NCBI GenBank assembly: GCA_013373385.1
Contig: JABXHX010000005.1
Coordinates: 62,001 to 126,000 of the forward strand
Length of the DNA: 64,000 nucleotides
Source of the DNA: Flavobacteriaceae bacterium
GTDB lineage: Bacteria; Bacteroidota; Bacteroidia; Flavobacteriales; Flavobacteriaceae
Reading direction: 5' to 3'
The notes under the pieces were generated by a model. The model ran no database searches. It saw only the letters and a list, made by a program, of their open reading frames with translations, and was not told the DNA's origin. Shown here piece by piece: positions 9,201 through 17,754 of this stretch (its first letter is position 1; each line of letters begins with the position of its first letter). The position numbers and the translations under genes were made by a program.

Positions 9201-9894
9201 TTTCTAATACAGGATTTCGCTGCTTTTCTAGGTCAGAAACTGGGTCTTCAGCATTCCACTGCAACAATAAATCTATCATGTTTGGATCAGAAATATTTAC
9301 AGTACCCACTACAACATTAGTTGGTAAAGTTTGATTTCCGTAATGTAAATACATATACATTAAAATTCTAGCAACATCACCTTTCCATTCATCACCTGGG
9401 TACCAATCTCCAGTTACTGTAGCACCAGAATTACCACTGCCTGCTCCAAATTTCCTATTACTTCTAGAAGAATTTCTTTGAGCATCAGCTGGTCTTAAAT
9501 TATGAGCATCAGCCCCAACTCCAGTAGTTCCTAAATTAGGAATTCCTAAAGATTTAGGATATACATGTTCACGGTTCCATACACCTGAGCCACTTCCATG
9601 TAAATCTTTATCTCTTGTTCTATCATTGGTAATATCACTATCGGTATCATCCCAACCATAAATTAAAACAACTTTTGTGTTATCAGTTGGATCTAAATCT
9701 GTTTGTTTTAAAGCGTCCCAAACTCCTGGAGTATATGAAATATAAGTAGTATGGGTGGTTGTAATTTTTGTAGCTAAAGCATTTTTTAGTGCTGTACCAG
9801 TTAAAGTCAAATTGACATCATTGTAATAGGATGGAATTTGTGAAAATACTGATATGGAAAATATCAATAAAAAATAGAGTAATAGTTTTTTCAT
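6247..9894 (-). CDS. Secreted modular endonuclease I with fibronectin III and lamin-tail domains and T9SS sorting domain
   Basis: An extracellular nuclease of 1215 residues. A signal peptide (MKKLLLYFLLIFSISVFSQ) is followed by an endonuclease I domain (about 20-260) with NREHVYPKSLG and DAHNLRPADAQRNSSRSN, which hold the family's catalytic His and metal ligands. Then come FN3 (about 271-360), lamin-tail domain (365-525), two FN3 (530-705), a second lamin-tail domain (710-870), FN3 (875-960) and a beta-rich domain (SYFESGWDNW to TITGK, about 970-1125) resembling carbohydrate-binding or MAM-like modules. The last about 75 residues (FSIYPNPV to MIQRFVKN) are a type A type IX secretion sorting domain. 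It is monocistronic with its own terminator. It probably degrades extracellular DNA for nutrients or in biofilms; that role is inferred. Confidence 0.92.
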   Translation of the reverse strand: MKKLLLYFLLIFSISVFSQIPSYYNDVNLTLTGTALKNALATKITTTHTTYISYTPGVWDALKQTDLDPTDNTKVVLIYGWDDTDSDITNDRTRDKDLHGSGSGVWNREHVYPKSLGIPNLGTTGVGADAHNLRPADAQRNSSRSNRKFGAGSGNSGATVTGDWYPGDEWKGDVARILMYMYLHYGNQTLPTNVVVGTVNISDPNMIDLLLQWNAEDPVSDLEKQRNPVLEIIQGNRNPFIDNPSFATKIWGGPQAEDLFSGSSSDTQAPTAPTNLTASNTTQTSTSLAWTASTDNVAVTGYDVFNGSNFVTTTTNTNYTVTGLSSNTAYSFTVKAKDAAGNTSANSNTVNVTTLQGSGGGTTTELLISEYVEGSSYNKALEIANFTGTSVDLSIYKIKKQTNGAGSWSGGYTLTGTLANGSVFVVSHSSASSAVTSVANATTSSSELNFNGNDAIGLFKNDVLIDAVGVFNSTDTFGANKTLQRKSTITSPNTNYTVSEWNSLASDTFSGLGNHTIDGGNPTDTEVPTAPSNLTSTNITETSVNLNWNASTDNTAVTGYDIYQGASVIATTTNTSYSVSGLNVVTSYTFSIKAKDAAGNISNASNTVNITTVDTTAPSAPTNLTSSNITQTTVDLSWTAASDNVSVTGYDIYQGASLLASTSSTNYNVSGLTASTSYTFSIKAKDAAGNTSNASNSINVTTDNTPATGTASDLIISEYVEGSSNNKALEIANFTGSTVDLSNYSLKKATNGSGSFSTTMSLSGNLANGQVYVIVNSSANATLQALANTTNGTVLTFNGNDAVGLFKNNILIDLLGNASSSSNFAQDVTLRRKSSVNSPNTTYTVAEWDSFSQDTFSGLGNHTLDGAADVTAPSAPTSLTASNVTQTTVDLTWNTSTDNVAVTGYEVYNGATKIVTITNTNYQVTGLTPNTSYNFSVTAIDAASNTSSASNVISTTTLSNTSSTVVSQSYFESGWDNWADGGSDADRYSGSRSYEGSYSIRLRDNSGTASAMTSQSYDLSSFDTVEIEFYFYAYSMESGEDFWVRFYDGSSWSTVETYASGTDFNNNGFYSATVILNKNNHTFANNSQIRFQNDASGNADHIYIDRVTITGKTGTLQSKGKTSNSVELIRTMLSNEADGINEFSIYPNPVTSSVLTIKMDALHAKNYKIVNTIGQIVLKGKLTSNQINVSQLKKGIYFLEITTPEEKMIQRFVKN

Positions 9895-10270
9895 ATTAAA
9901 TTAAGTATTGGTTAATAATAGTTTGTTTTTATATGAATATAAGCCTCATAAAAAAGTAGTATAATTTAAGAAGATTATGTCGTTTTTAAACTCACCATTT
10001 ATGGGGTATTTTTTCTCACGGTTTTCCGTGATAGTGAATCTTTAACTCATTGATTGTCTGAGTTTTATTTTTTTATTGAAAATTTTATCAAAAAGAGTAA
10101 AGATTAGAAACGGCAGATTTGTTACTATTTATAGTTTAAAATTTGACCAATAAATTAGATAAGTATTAATGAAAAAAGAAATCTATTTTATTAGTAATTA
10201 CTTGAGAATTTTTAATTAGTAAGTAAAGATAAAATGCTTAAATTTGCAGCTGAAATTTGACAAAAGAAAC
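9895..10270. other. 376-bp intergenic region with two hairpins
   Basis: This gap separates the divergent endonuclease and pheT genes. It holds an inverted repeat TCACGGTTTTCCGTGA (10016-10031) and a second one, AACTCA/TGAGTT with a 9-nt loop (10044-10064), followed by a T-rich stretch on the plus strand. The pheT -7 element is at 10239-10246. I see no convincing ORF or tRNA. The two hairpins in line could be operator or leader structures for the endonuclease gene, or a small RNA. Confidence 0.45.
10239..10246 (+). promoter_or_regulatory. -7 promoter element of pheT
   Basis: TAAATTTG matches TAnnTTTG. A start about six bases downstream gives a leader of roughly 18-20 nt before the pheT ATG at 10271, which supports that ATG over an in-frame upstream TTG-type start at 10244 that would overlap the promoter. 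Confidence 0.6.
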
Positions 10271-12697
10271 ATGAAGATATCATACAATTGGTTACAACAA
10301 TTTTTACAGATAGATTGGGAGGCAGAAAAAGCAGGAGAATTGCTGACAGATTTAGGATTAGAGGTAGAGGGAATTGAAACCAAAGAATCTATTAAAGGTA
10401 GTTTAGCAGGTGTTGTTGTTGGAGAGGTTTTAACTTGTATCCAACACCCAAATGCTGACAGATTAAAAGTTACCACAGTTGATTTAGGAACTGGTGCACC
10501 AGTACAGATTGTTTGTGGAGCACCAAATGTTGCAGCCGGACAAAAAGTACCAGTAGCTACTATTGGAACGATGTTGTATGATGAAAACGGAGAAGGATTT
10601 AAAATCAAAAAGGGAAAGATTAGAGGAGAAGAAAGCCACGGAATGATTTGTGCCGAAGATGAGTTAGGCTTAGGAAAAGGTCATGACGGAATTATGATTC
10701 TCGATAACGCTTTAGAATCTGGAACCCCAGCAGCAGAAGTATTTAACATAGAAACCGATTATGTTTTTGAAATAGGTTTAACACCAAACAGAGCAGATGC
10801 TATGAGTCATTTTGGGGTGGCAAGAGATTTAAGAGCAGGATTGATGCAACAAGACATCAATTTAGAATTAATTTCTCCTTCTGTAAGTGATTTTCATGTT
10901 GATGAACGTAAGCTAAAAATAGATGTTGAAGTAGAAGATAAAGACTTAGCGCCTCGTTATTGTGGTATATCAATTACAGATGTAGAAGTAAAAGAGTCTC
11001 CAGAGTGGATTCAGAATCGTTTAAAAGCCATTGGACTTACACCAAAAAATAATATTGTAGACATCACCAACTATGTGTTACATGAATTAGGACAACCGCT
11101 ACACGCGTTTGATGCTTCGAAAATAAAAGGAAACAAGGTTGTGGTTAAAACCTTAGCAGAAGGCACAAAATTTACAACATTAGATGAAGTTGAAAGAAAT
11201 TTATCAGCAGATGATGTAATGATTTGTGATGCAGAATCTAACCCACTATGTATAGCAGGTGTGTTTGGAGGTATTAACTCTGGAGTTACAGAAAACACAA
11301 CAAATATATTTTTAGAAAGTGCTTATTTTAATCCAGTTTCTATACGAAAATCAGCCAAAAGACATGCGTTAAATACAGATGCTTCATTTAGGTTTGAAAG
11401 AGGAATTGATATCAATTTAACAAAGTATGCATTAAAACGTGCAGCCTTGTTAATTGAAGAATACGCAGGCGGGACATTGGCTTCTGATATCATGGATTTT
11501 TATCCAGAGAGAAAAGAAGATTTTGAAGTGTTTTTATCTTTTGAAAACGCATATAAACTCATCGGACAAGAAATTCCGAGAGAAACCATTAAAAAGATTT
11601 TAGCCTCTTTAGATATTAGAATAAATAGTGTAACCGAAGCAGGTTTAGGTTTGGTTGTGCCGTCTTATAGAGTAGATGTACAAAGAGAAGCAGATATTAT
11701 TGAAGAAATTTTAAGAGTTTACGGTTATAATAATATAGAGTTTTCTCATAAGCTAAACACCTCAATTTCTTTTGATTCTAATAAGGAAACTAAAATTGAA
11801 AACATTGTAGCCAATCAATTAACCTCTTTAGGGTTTAATGAAACCATGGCGAACTCGTTAACCAAAGAAGATTATATTGGCTTAACTAAAAACTTGAATC
11901 CAGAGAATAATGTAGCAATGTTAAATCCTTTAAGTAGCGATTTAAAAGTGATGCGTCAATCATTATTGTTTAGCGGATTAGAATCTGTTGCGTATAATAT
12001 CAATAGAAAAAACAATGCGTTAAAGTTTTATGAGTTTGGTAAAACCTATCATAAATACAATGACAAGTACCAAGAAGATAAGCATTTAATATTATTTGTT
12101 ACTGGTAACAGAACCAAGGATAGTTGGAAAGTAGCTACGCAAACTTCTGATTTCTTTTATACAAAAGGTGTAATTGTATCTTTATTAGAAAGAATTGGTA
12201 TTAACAATCTAAAAACTACACCAACAAAATCGGATGTATTTACTGAAGGAATTACATTGAGTTTGGGTAAAATTAAGTTGGTAGATTTTGGAGTTATCAA
12301 ACGTTCCATTTTAAAAGAATTCGGAATTAAGCAAGAAGTATTATTTGCAGATTTCAATTGGGAAAATATGTTGAAAGTTTGTGGTACAAAAAATATTAAA
12401 GTAGCAGACTTACCAAAATTCCCAACAGTAAAAAGAGATTTAGCTTTATTGATTGATAATAAAGTTACTTTTAAAGAGATTTATAATTTGGCAAATCAAT
12501 CTGAAAAGAATTTGCTAAAAGAAGTAGATTTGTTTGATGTATACGAAGGAGATAAATTACCAGAAGGTAAAAAATCATACGCAGTTAGTTTTGTGTTACA
12601 AGATGCAAACAAAACATTAGAAGACAAACAGATTGATAAAATAATGCAAAAATTACAAGCAACTTTTGAGAAGAACTTAGAAGCTGTTTTAAGATAA
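10271..12697 (+). CDS. pheT: Phenylalanine-tRNA ligase beta subunit
   Basis: The beta subunit of the alpha2-beta2 phenylalanyl-tRNA synthetase, needed for tRNA-Phe charging and editing. The 808-residue protein begins [17 protein letters not shown]. It has an OB-fold tRNA-binding domain (about 40-150, [14 protein letters not shown]), B3/B4 editing domain ([20 protein letters not shown]), B5 domain ([14 protein letters not shown]) and a C-terminal FDX-ACB anticodon-binding domain ([13 protein letters not shown] to end). Length is normal. The ATG at 10271 is chosen because it matches the family start and because the upstream extension overlaps the promoter. A strong terminator follows, so it is transcribed apart from pyrD. 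pheS is not in the window. Confidence 0.97.
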   Translation: MKISYNWLQQFLQIDWEAEKAGELLTDLGLEVEGIETKESIKGSLAGVVVGEVLTCIQHPNADRLKVTTVDLGTGAPVQIVCGAPNVAAGQKVPVATIGTMLYDENGEGFKIKKGKIRGEESHGMICAEDELGLGKGHDGIMILDNALESGTPAAEVFNIETDYVFEIGLTPNRADAMSHFGVARDLRAGLMQQDINLELISPSVSDFHVDERKLKIDVEVEDKDLAPRYCGISITDVEVKESPEWIQNRLKAIGLTPKNNIVDITNYVLHELGQPLHAFDASKIKGNKVVVKTLAEGTKFTTLDEVERNLSADDVMICDAESNPLCIAGVFGGINSGVTENTTNIFLESAYFNPVSIRKSAKRHALNTDASFRFERGIDINLTKYALKRAALLIEEYAGGTLASDIMDFYPERKEDFEVFLSFENAYKLIGQEIPRETIKKILASLDIRINSVTEAGLGLVVPSYRVDVQREADIIEEILRVYGYNNIEFSHKLNTSISFDSNKETKIENIVANQLTSLGFNETMANSLTKEDYIGLTKNLNPENNVAMLNPLSSDLKVMRQSLLFSGLESVAYNINRKNNALKFYEFGKTYHKYNDKYQEDKHLILFVTGNRTKDSWKVATQTSDFFYTKGVIVSLLERIGINNLKTTPTKSDVFTEGITLSLGKIKLVDFGVIKRSILKEFGIKQEVLFADFNWENMLKVCGTKNIKVADLPKFPTVKRDLALLIDNKVTFKEIYNLANQSEKNLLKEVDLFDVYEGDKLPEGKKSYAVSFVLQDANKTLEDKQIDKIMQKLQATFEKNLEAVLR

Positions 12698-12702
12698 ATT
12701 AT

Positions 12703-12727
12703 AAGCTCCTTTATGGAGCTTTTTTTA
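12703..12727 (+). terminator. Rho-independent terminator after pheT
   Basis: AAGCTCC (12703-12709) pairs with GGAGCTT (12715-12721) around TTTAT, followed by a T-run to about 12726. The pyrD start codon at 12739 comes directly after it, so pyrD must be read through this hairpin or started from a promoter buried in the end of pheT. Confidence 0.85.
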
Positions 12728-12738
12728 TAAATAAGAAA

Positions 12739-13791
12739 ATGTATAAAATCCTAATTAGACCCATTTTATTTCTTTTTGATCCAGAGAAAGTGCACTATTT
12801 CACTTTTTCGGTAATCAAGTTTTTACATAAGATTCCGTTTGTACCCGGAATTATTAGAAGCATGTATCAAGTAAAAGATAAAAGATTAGAAAGAAACTTA
12901 TTCGGAATTAGATTTCAAAATCCTGTAGGTTTAGCAGCAGGTTTTGATAAAAATGCTGTGATTTATAATGAATTGGCAAACTTCGGATTTGGTTTTATTG
13001 AAATAGGAACTGTGACTCCAAAAGGTCAAGCGGGTAATCCTAAAAAGCGATTGTTTCGTTTAAAAGATGATAAAGGAATTATCAATAGAATGGGTTTCAA
13101 TAATGAGGGAATTGCTCCAGCAATTGAAAACCTAAAAAAGAATAAAGGTCAGGTTATTATTGGTGGTAATTTAGGAAAAAATACAGCTACTAAACCAGAA
13201 AATTACACAGAAGATTATTGTGAAGTATTTAAAGCATTACATCCATATGTAGATTATTTTGTGCTAAATGTTAGTTGTCCAAATGTTGGTAGTCACGCTA
13301 AATTAAATGATAAAGATTATTTGATTGAATTGATTTCTGAAGTCCAACAATTAAATGAGGAATTGTCATCTCGAGCAGTGTCGAGAGATCTAAAACCAAT
13401 CTTATTAAAAATTGCACCGGATTTAAATAACGTTCAATTAGATGAAATTATTGAACTAGTTGCGGAAACTAAGATAGATGGTGTTATTGCTTCTAATACA
13501 TCTACAACTAGAGATAATTTAAAAGCTTCTAAAGCGCGTTTACAAGAAATTGGTAATGGTGGTGTAAGCGGACAACCAATAAAAGCACAAAGCACCAAAG
13601 TAATTAAATACTTAGCAACTAATTCCAACAAAGCATTTCCAATAATTGGAGTAGGAGGTATTCATTCTGCTGAAGATGCTCTTGAAAAAATTGAAGCTGG
13701 AGCTGACTTAGTGCAAATTTATACAGGCTTTATTTATGAAGGTCCGAGTTTAATAAAACGAATAAACAAAGCTATTTTAAAAAGGAAATGA
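12739..13791 (+). CDS. pyrD: Quinone-dependent dihydroorotate dehydrogenase (class 2)
   Basis: Oxidises dihydroorotate to orotate in pyrimidine synthesis, passing electrons from FMN to membrane quinone. The N-terminal amphipathic and membrane-associating helix ([23 protein letters not shown]) marks class 2. FMN and substrate motifs include [50 protein letters not shown] with the catalytic Ser, and IIGVGGI and [11 protein letters not shown] near the C-terminus. The 350-residue length is normal. A small palindromic element appears inserted in frame at 13364-13391, encoding part of [10 protein letters not shown] in a surface segment before [11 protein letters not shown]. It overlaps the next gene by four bases (ATGA). 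Confidence 0.95.
   Translation: MYKILIRPILFLFDPEKVHYFTFSVIKFLHKIPFVPGIIRSMYQVKDKRLERNLFGIRFQNPVGLAAGFDKNAVIYNELANFGFGFIEIGTVTPKGQAGNPKKRLFRLKDDKGIINRMGFNNEGIAPAIENLKKNKGQVIIGGNLGKNTATKPENYTEDYCEVFKALHPYVDYFVLNVSCPNVGSHAKLNDKDYLIELISEVQQLNEELSSRAVSRDLKPILLKIAPDLNNVQLDEIIELVAETKIDGVIASNTSTTRDNLKASKARLQEIGNGGVSGQPIKAQSTKVIKYLATNSNKAFPIIGVGGIHSAEDALEKIEAGADLVQIYTGFIYEGPSLIKRINKAILKRK
13364..13391. repeat. Small palindromic repeat element embedded in frame in pyrD
   Basis: The segment has arms TCTCGA (13369-13374) and TCGAGA (13381-13386) around GCAGTG, flanked by GTCA and GATCT. It resembles the short interspersed palindromes of the form TCGAGCGCAGTCGAG that I recall between genes in many Flavobacteriaceae. 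Its base composition contrasts with the AT-rich gene around it. No other copy was noticed in this window. Confidence 0.55.
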
Positions 13792-14402
13792 TTGAAACCT
13801 TAATCTCATTTGTTTTAGCAACAGCAACATTGGCTATTTCTCCTGGACCAGATAACATTTTTGTACTGGTACAAAGTATTGCAAACGGAAAAAAATATGG
13901 CTTAGCAACTGTTGTTGGACTAATGACTGGTTGTATTGTTCATACAACACTAGTGGCTTTTGGTGTTTCAGAAGTGTTGAAAAGAAACGAAAGCTTATTC
14001 TTTATTATTAAATTATTCGGAGCAATTTATTTATTGTACTTAGCCTATCAAGTATATAGAAGTGATGCTAAAATTGCTTTTTCTACGAAAAATGTACAAC
14101 AAAAAACAACATTTCAATTATTTAAAACAGGCTTTTGGATGAATGTTTTAAATCCAAAAGTGACCATTTTCTTTTTAGCATTTTTTCCTCAGTTTTTATT
14201 TTCTGACAGTATTTCTAATGTAGTCCAATTCTATATTTTAGGAGGATTATTTATACTAACGTCATTTATTATTTTTTCTTCAATTGCTTTATTAGCCGGG
14301 AATATTGCAAGCTATACCCAAAAGCATAAGAATGCAGGTGTATTTTTTAAATGGTTGCAGATAATTGTATTTATTGGTATTGCAGGGTTGATTATTTATT
14401 AA
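13788..14402 (+). CDS. LysE/RhtB family translocator
   Basis: An inner-membrane exporter of amino acids or related compounds. The 204 residues form about six hydrophobic segments. Family motifs are visible in [31 protein letters not shown] near the N-terminus, [14 protein letters not shown] around 65-78 and [22 protein letters not shown] near 120. The start ATG overlaps the pyrD stop by four bases (ATGA), so expression is coupled. It ends one base before the convergent GH95 gene. The substrate cannot be inferred. Confidence 0.9.
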   Translation: MIETLISFVLATATLAISPGPDNIFVLVQSIANGKKYGLATVVGLMTGCIVHTTLVAFGVSEVLKRNESLFFIIKLFGAIYLLYLAYQVYRSDAKIAFSTKNVQQKTTFQLFKTGFWMNVLNPKVTIFFLAFFPQFLFSDSISNVVQFYILGGLFILTSFIIFSSIALLAGNIASYTQKHKNAGVFFKWLQIIVFIGIAGLIIY

Positions 14403-14403
14403 A

Positions 14404-16755
14404 TCATTTTGGTTTATAAACAAATGTTTCTCCTTTATTAAGGGTAATTTTTTTTCTTATTTTTTTATAAATCAGTTTAAAACTATTGTTTTGTGTTGCT
14501 TTAAAAATTACTTTTTCTAATTGATTTTCTTTCCAAAAAATATCAACAGTAATACCACCCCTAGCTTTTAAACCAGTAATACTTCCGGTTTTCCATTTTT
14601 TTGGTAGAGCAGGTAGTATTCTAATCGTGTTTTCTTCATGAGATTGGAGTAACATCTCAGCGACACCAGCAGTATATCCAAAATTCCCATCAATTTGGAA
14701 AGGAGGATGAGCATCAAAGAGATTAATAAACATTGATTTTTTAAATAATAACTGTATGTGGTTGTGAGCCATTTCTCCATCTAATAACCTAGCACTACAA
14801 TTAATCAACCAAGCACGACTCCATCCTGTACCAGCACCGCCATTTTTTAATCTGAAATCTAAAGTTTCTTTAACTGCTTTAAAGAGTTCAGGGGTTTTAT
14901 CTATTGATATGTCATTCCCAGGATGAAAGCCATATAAGTGTGACATATGTCTATGTCCTGGTTCTGTTTCTTTGTATGGTCTATCCCATTCTAAAATTCT
15001 ACCATTAGAATCTATAACAAAACCTTCTCTAAGTCTTTTGCGTTGTTTTTGTATTTTTTGTAAAAATGGAGTTGACTTTCCTAATATTTTTGAAGCTTTT
15101 ATATAGTTATCAAATACTTCTGCAATTACTTGTTGATCCATGGCACTACCTAAACAAGTAGCTACTGGCTTACCATCTTTATTATAAAACCTATTTTCTG
15201 GTGAAGTCGATGGAGCTGAAATTAAACTACCATCTCTTGGGTCTTCAATAAGCCAATCACTATAAAATTTAGCAACTTCTTCCATAGCGGGGAAAGCTCT
15301 TTTTTCTAAAAACTGTTCATCCTTTGTAAATAAATAATGTTGCCAATAATGTTGCATAAGCCAACCACCAGCTCCAACAGAACAACCCCAATACGCCGTT
15401 GGAGCTCTTAACCATGTTGGTGCCCACAAATCTGTTGCATGAGGAATAAAAGTTCCATTACAACCGTAATTTTTCTTTGCAGTAATTTTACCGTTTTCAA
15501 CTAGCTTATCTATGTAATTAAATAATGGCATGTTTAATTCATCTAGACTAGTTAAATTTGCTGGCCAATAATTCATTTGTAGATTAATGTTTAGATGATA
15601 ATCACTATTCCAAGGAGCTTTAATATAGGGATTCCATAAGCCTTGTAAATTTGCTGGATTCGTTCCTTTTCTAGAAGAACTAATCAATAAATACCTACCA
15701 TATTGAAACAATAAAGACTCCAACCCTATATCTATAGAATCACTTTTTATTTTAGCTAACCTCTTATCTGTAGCTACTGTATCGATTAAACTTGTTGTTA
15801 AATTAAATTGAACTCTGTCAAATAAATTTTTATAATCTTTTATATGTTTATTTTTTATGTCTTTTAAGGTTGATTTTTCAATCTTTTCTAAATCAATTTG
15901 ATTTTGTTTTTGATAGTTTTTATAATAATACGATGAATTTGAAACGATATAAATCACTGCTTTTTTTACATTTTTTAATTCTAAAAATGTATCACCATAA
16001 ATAACTTCTCCACTAGTATTATTAACTTTTAAACAAGTTTCAAACTTAACACCTTTAAGAATTGGAGTAGGTTTAGAATCAAATTTTCCATCACGTTGAG
16101 TTACCTCACCATTCATTTTTAATAATTGATTTTCAACTATAGTTTTAGTAGTTTCAAATCCTTTGTCTTTTGGTCTAGTTAATCTAATTTTACCAGTTAA
16201 TCCGTTTTCAGATTCTAATTCAACTACAATAACGTTATCAGGGTTCGAAACAAATATTTTTTGAGTTATTCTTTTTCCATTAGATTTATAAGAAACGGTT
16301 GAAGTTGCATTGCTAATATTAAGCTCTCTTTTGTACTCTGAAATATTATTGTGTTTAAAATCTAAAAATAAATCACCCAATGTTTGATGAGATCTTACAA
16401 CTGATTTACGAGAAAATTTTTCAACAAAAAGAGCATCAGCTTTATCGTTTTGTCCTTTAAATAATAATTGTCTAATAGTATTTAAATCATCTTTTGTTCC
16501 GCTTGGTTCATCCCAATCTAAATCAGCTGGCCAAAGAGAATCATCGTTTAATTGTATTCTTTCATTGGTAGTTTTACCAAAAACCATAACTCCTAATTTA
16601 CCGTTTCCAAGAGGTAAAGCTTCGTTCCAATTTTTTGCAGGCTGTAGATACCAAAGAGTTAAATTTTTAGTATGTATTTGTTTCTTACAACTAATAAGTA
16701 GTGTTATTAATAATAAAAAGGAAAATTTAGAAAGAATGGTTTTTGAAAATCTCAT
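14404..16755 (-). CDS. Glycoside hydrolase family 95 lipoprotein (alpha-L-fucosidase or alpha-L-galactosidase)
   Basis: Probably cleaves terminal alpha-linked L-fucose or L-galactose from host or algal glycans at the cell surface or periplasm. Of 783 residues, the first 22 are a lipoprotein signal ending LLISC (Cys23). The N-terminal beta-sandwich begins LWYLQPAKNWNEALPLGNGKLGVMVFG, a hallmark of GH95. The (alpha/alpha)6 catalytic domain contains HLNINLQMNYWPANL with the two conserved Asn, APSTSPENRF with the general-acid Glu, and FQIDGNFGYTAGVAEML with the conserved Asp. It stands alone, with no SusC/SusD pair beside it, so it is not in an obvious polysaccharide utilisation locus. Fucose versus galactose specificity is not decided. 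Confidence 0.9.
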   Translation of the reverse strand: MRFSKTILSKFSFLLLITLLISCKKQIHTKNLTLWYLQPAKNWNEALPLGNGKLGVMVFGKTTNERIQLNDDSLWPADLDWDEPSGTKDDLNTIRQLLFKGQNDKADALFVEKFSRKSVVRSHQTLGDLFLDFKHNNISEYKRELNISNATSTVSYKSNGKRITQKIFVSNPDNVIVVELESENGLTGKIRLTRPKDKGFETTKTIVENQLLKMNGEVTQRDGKFDSKPTPILKGVKFETCLKVNNTSGEVIYGDTFLELKNVKKAVIYIVSNSSYYYKNYQKQNQIDLEKIEKSTLKDIKNKHIKDYKNLFDRVQFNLTTSLIDTVATDKRLAKIKSDSIDIGLESLLFQYGRYLLISSSRKGTNPANLQGLWNPYIKAPWNSDYHLNINLQMNYWPANLTSLDELNMPLFNYIDKLVENGKITAKKNYGCNGTFIPHATDLWAPTWLRAPTAYWGCSVGAGGWLMQHYWQHYLFTKDEQFLEKRAFPAMEEVAKFYSDWLIEDPRDGSLISAPSTSPENRFYNKDGKPVATCLGSAMDQQVIAEVFDNYIKASKILGKSTPFLQKIQKQRKRLREGFVIDSNGRILEWDRPYKETEPGHRHMSHLYGFHPGNDISIDKTPELFKAVKETLDFRLKNGGAGTGWSRAWLINCSARLLDGEMAHNHIQLLFKKSMFINLFDAHPPFQIDGNFGYTAGVAEMLLQSHEENTIRILPALPKKWKTGSITGLKARGGITVDIFWKENQLEKVIFKATQNNSFKLIYKKIRKKITLNKGETFVYKPK

Positions 16756-16866
16756 GGTTAGTTGTCTATAGCTGTTATTATATAATTATTTTTTGTGTTT
16801 GGGAAAGGTATCTAAAAATGTGTTTGGAAACAAGTTAAATATATTTCCAAAATCCAACGCTTTGGT

Positions 16867-16874
16867 TATCTTTG
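16867..16874 (+). promoter_or_regulatory. -7 promoter element of the HMG-CoA lyase gene
   Basis: TATCTTTG matches TAnnTTTG and ends six bases before the ATG at 16881, so the message is probably leaderless or nearly so. A possible upstream TTG start at 16872 lies inside this element and is therefore unlikely. Confidence 0.6.
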
Positions 16875-16880
16875 AAACTC

Positions 16881-17744
16881 ATGAATAACAAAGTAAAAAT
16901 TATAGAATGCCCAAGAGATGCAATGCAAGGTATAAAAACGCATTTTATCCTAACAGAAGATAAGGCAAACTATATCAATGCGTTATTACGAGTTGGTTTT
17001 GATACCATAGATTTTGGAAGCTTTGTATCTCCTAAAGCAATTCCGCAAATGCGAGATACTGCCGATGTACTTTCTAAATTAGATTTATCGTCTACCACTA
17101 GTAAATTATTAGCAATTATAGCTAACGTTCGCGGTGCAAATGATGCGGCTCAGTTTGAAGAAATAGATTATTTAGGATATCCGTTTTCAATTTCAGAAAA
17201 CTTTCAAATGCGTAATACACATAAAACTATTTCGCAATCTATAGAAACACTTCAAGAAATTCTTACCATAGCAACCAGAGCTAATAAAGAAGTTGTTGCG
17301 TATTTATCTATGGGATTCGGAAATCCCTATGGAGATCCATGGAATGTTGACATTGTAGGTGAGTGGACAGAAAGACTTTCTAAAATGGGAGTTAAGATTT
17401 TATCACTTTCAGATACTATAGGAAGTTCTACTCCAGAAGTAATTGAATATTTGTTTTCAAATTTAATTCCACAATATCCGACTATAGAGTTTGGAGCTCA
17501 TTTGCATACAACACCAAGTACTTGGAAAGAAAAAGTTGAAGCTGCTTACAAAGCTGGTTGCCATCGTTTTGATGGAGCTATGATGGGATTTGGAGGTTGT
17601 CCGATGGCAAAAGATGAATTGACTGGAAATATGCCAACTGAAAAATTATTATCTTATTTTACAGCTCAAAAAGCAGATACAGGTATTAAGCCTATGAGTT
17701 TTGAAAGTGCTTACAATGTAGCTTTACAAGTTTTTAATCATTAA
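16881..17744 (+). CDS. Hydroxymethylglutaryl-CoA lyase
   Basis: Splits 3-hydroxy-3-methylglutaryl-CoA to acetoacetate and acetyl-CoA, the last step of leucine degradation. The 287-residue TIM-barrel protein starts MNNKVKIIECPRDAMQG, where the Arg-Asp pair is the conserved substrate and metal-binding RD. SLSDTIGSSTPE and GAHLHTTP carry barrel and metal-site residues (the His pair binds the divalent metal). GFGGCPMAKDELTGNMPTE holds the catalytic Cys loop. The ATG at 16881 is preferred to TTG at 16872 because the -7 promoter box overlaps the latter. No other leucine-degradation genes are nearby. Confidence 0.9.
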   Translation: MNNKVKIIECPRDAMQGIKTHFILTEDKANYINALLRVGFDTIDFGSFVSPKAIPQMRDTADVLSKLDLSSTTSKLLAIIANVRGANDAAQFEEIDYLGYPFSISENFQMRNTHKTISQSIETLQEILTIATRANKEVVAYLSMGFGNPYGDPWNVDIVGEWTERLSKMGVKILSLSDTIGSSTPEVIEYLFSNLIPQYPTIEFGAHLHTTPSTWKEKVEAAYKAGCHRFDGAMMGFGGCPMAKDELTGNMPTEKLLSYFTAQKADTGIKPMSFESAYNVALQVFNH

Positions 17745-17754
17745 GAATAGTCTT

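Noticed and set aside
10244..10270. N-terminal extension of PheT
   Set aside because: The extension overlaps the -7 element and is absent from the family; [11 protein letters not shown] is the usual beginning.
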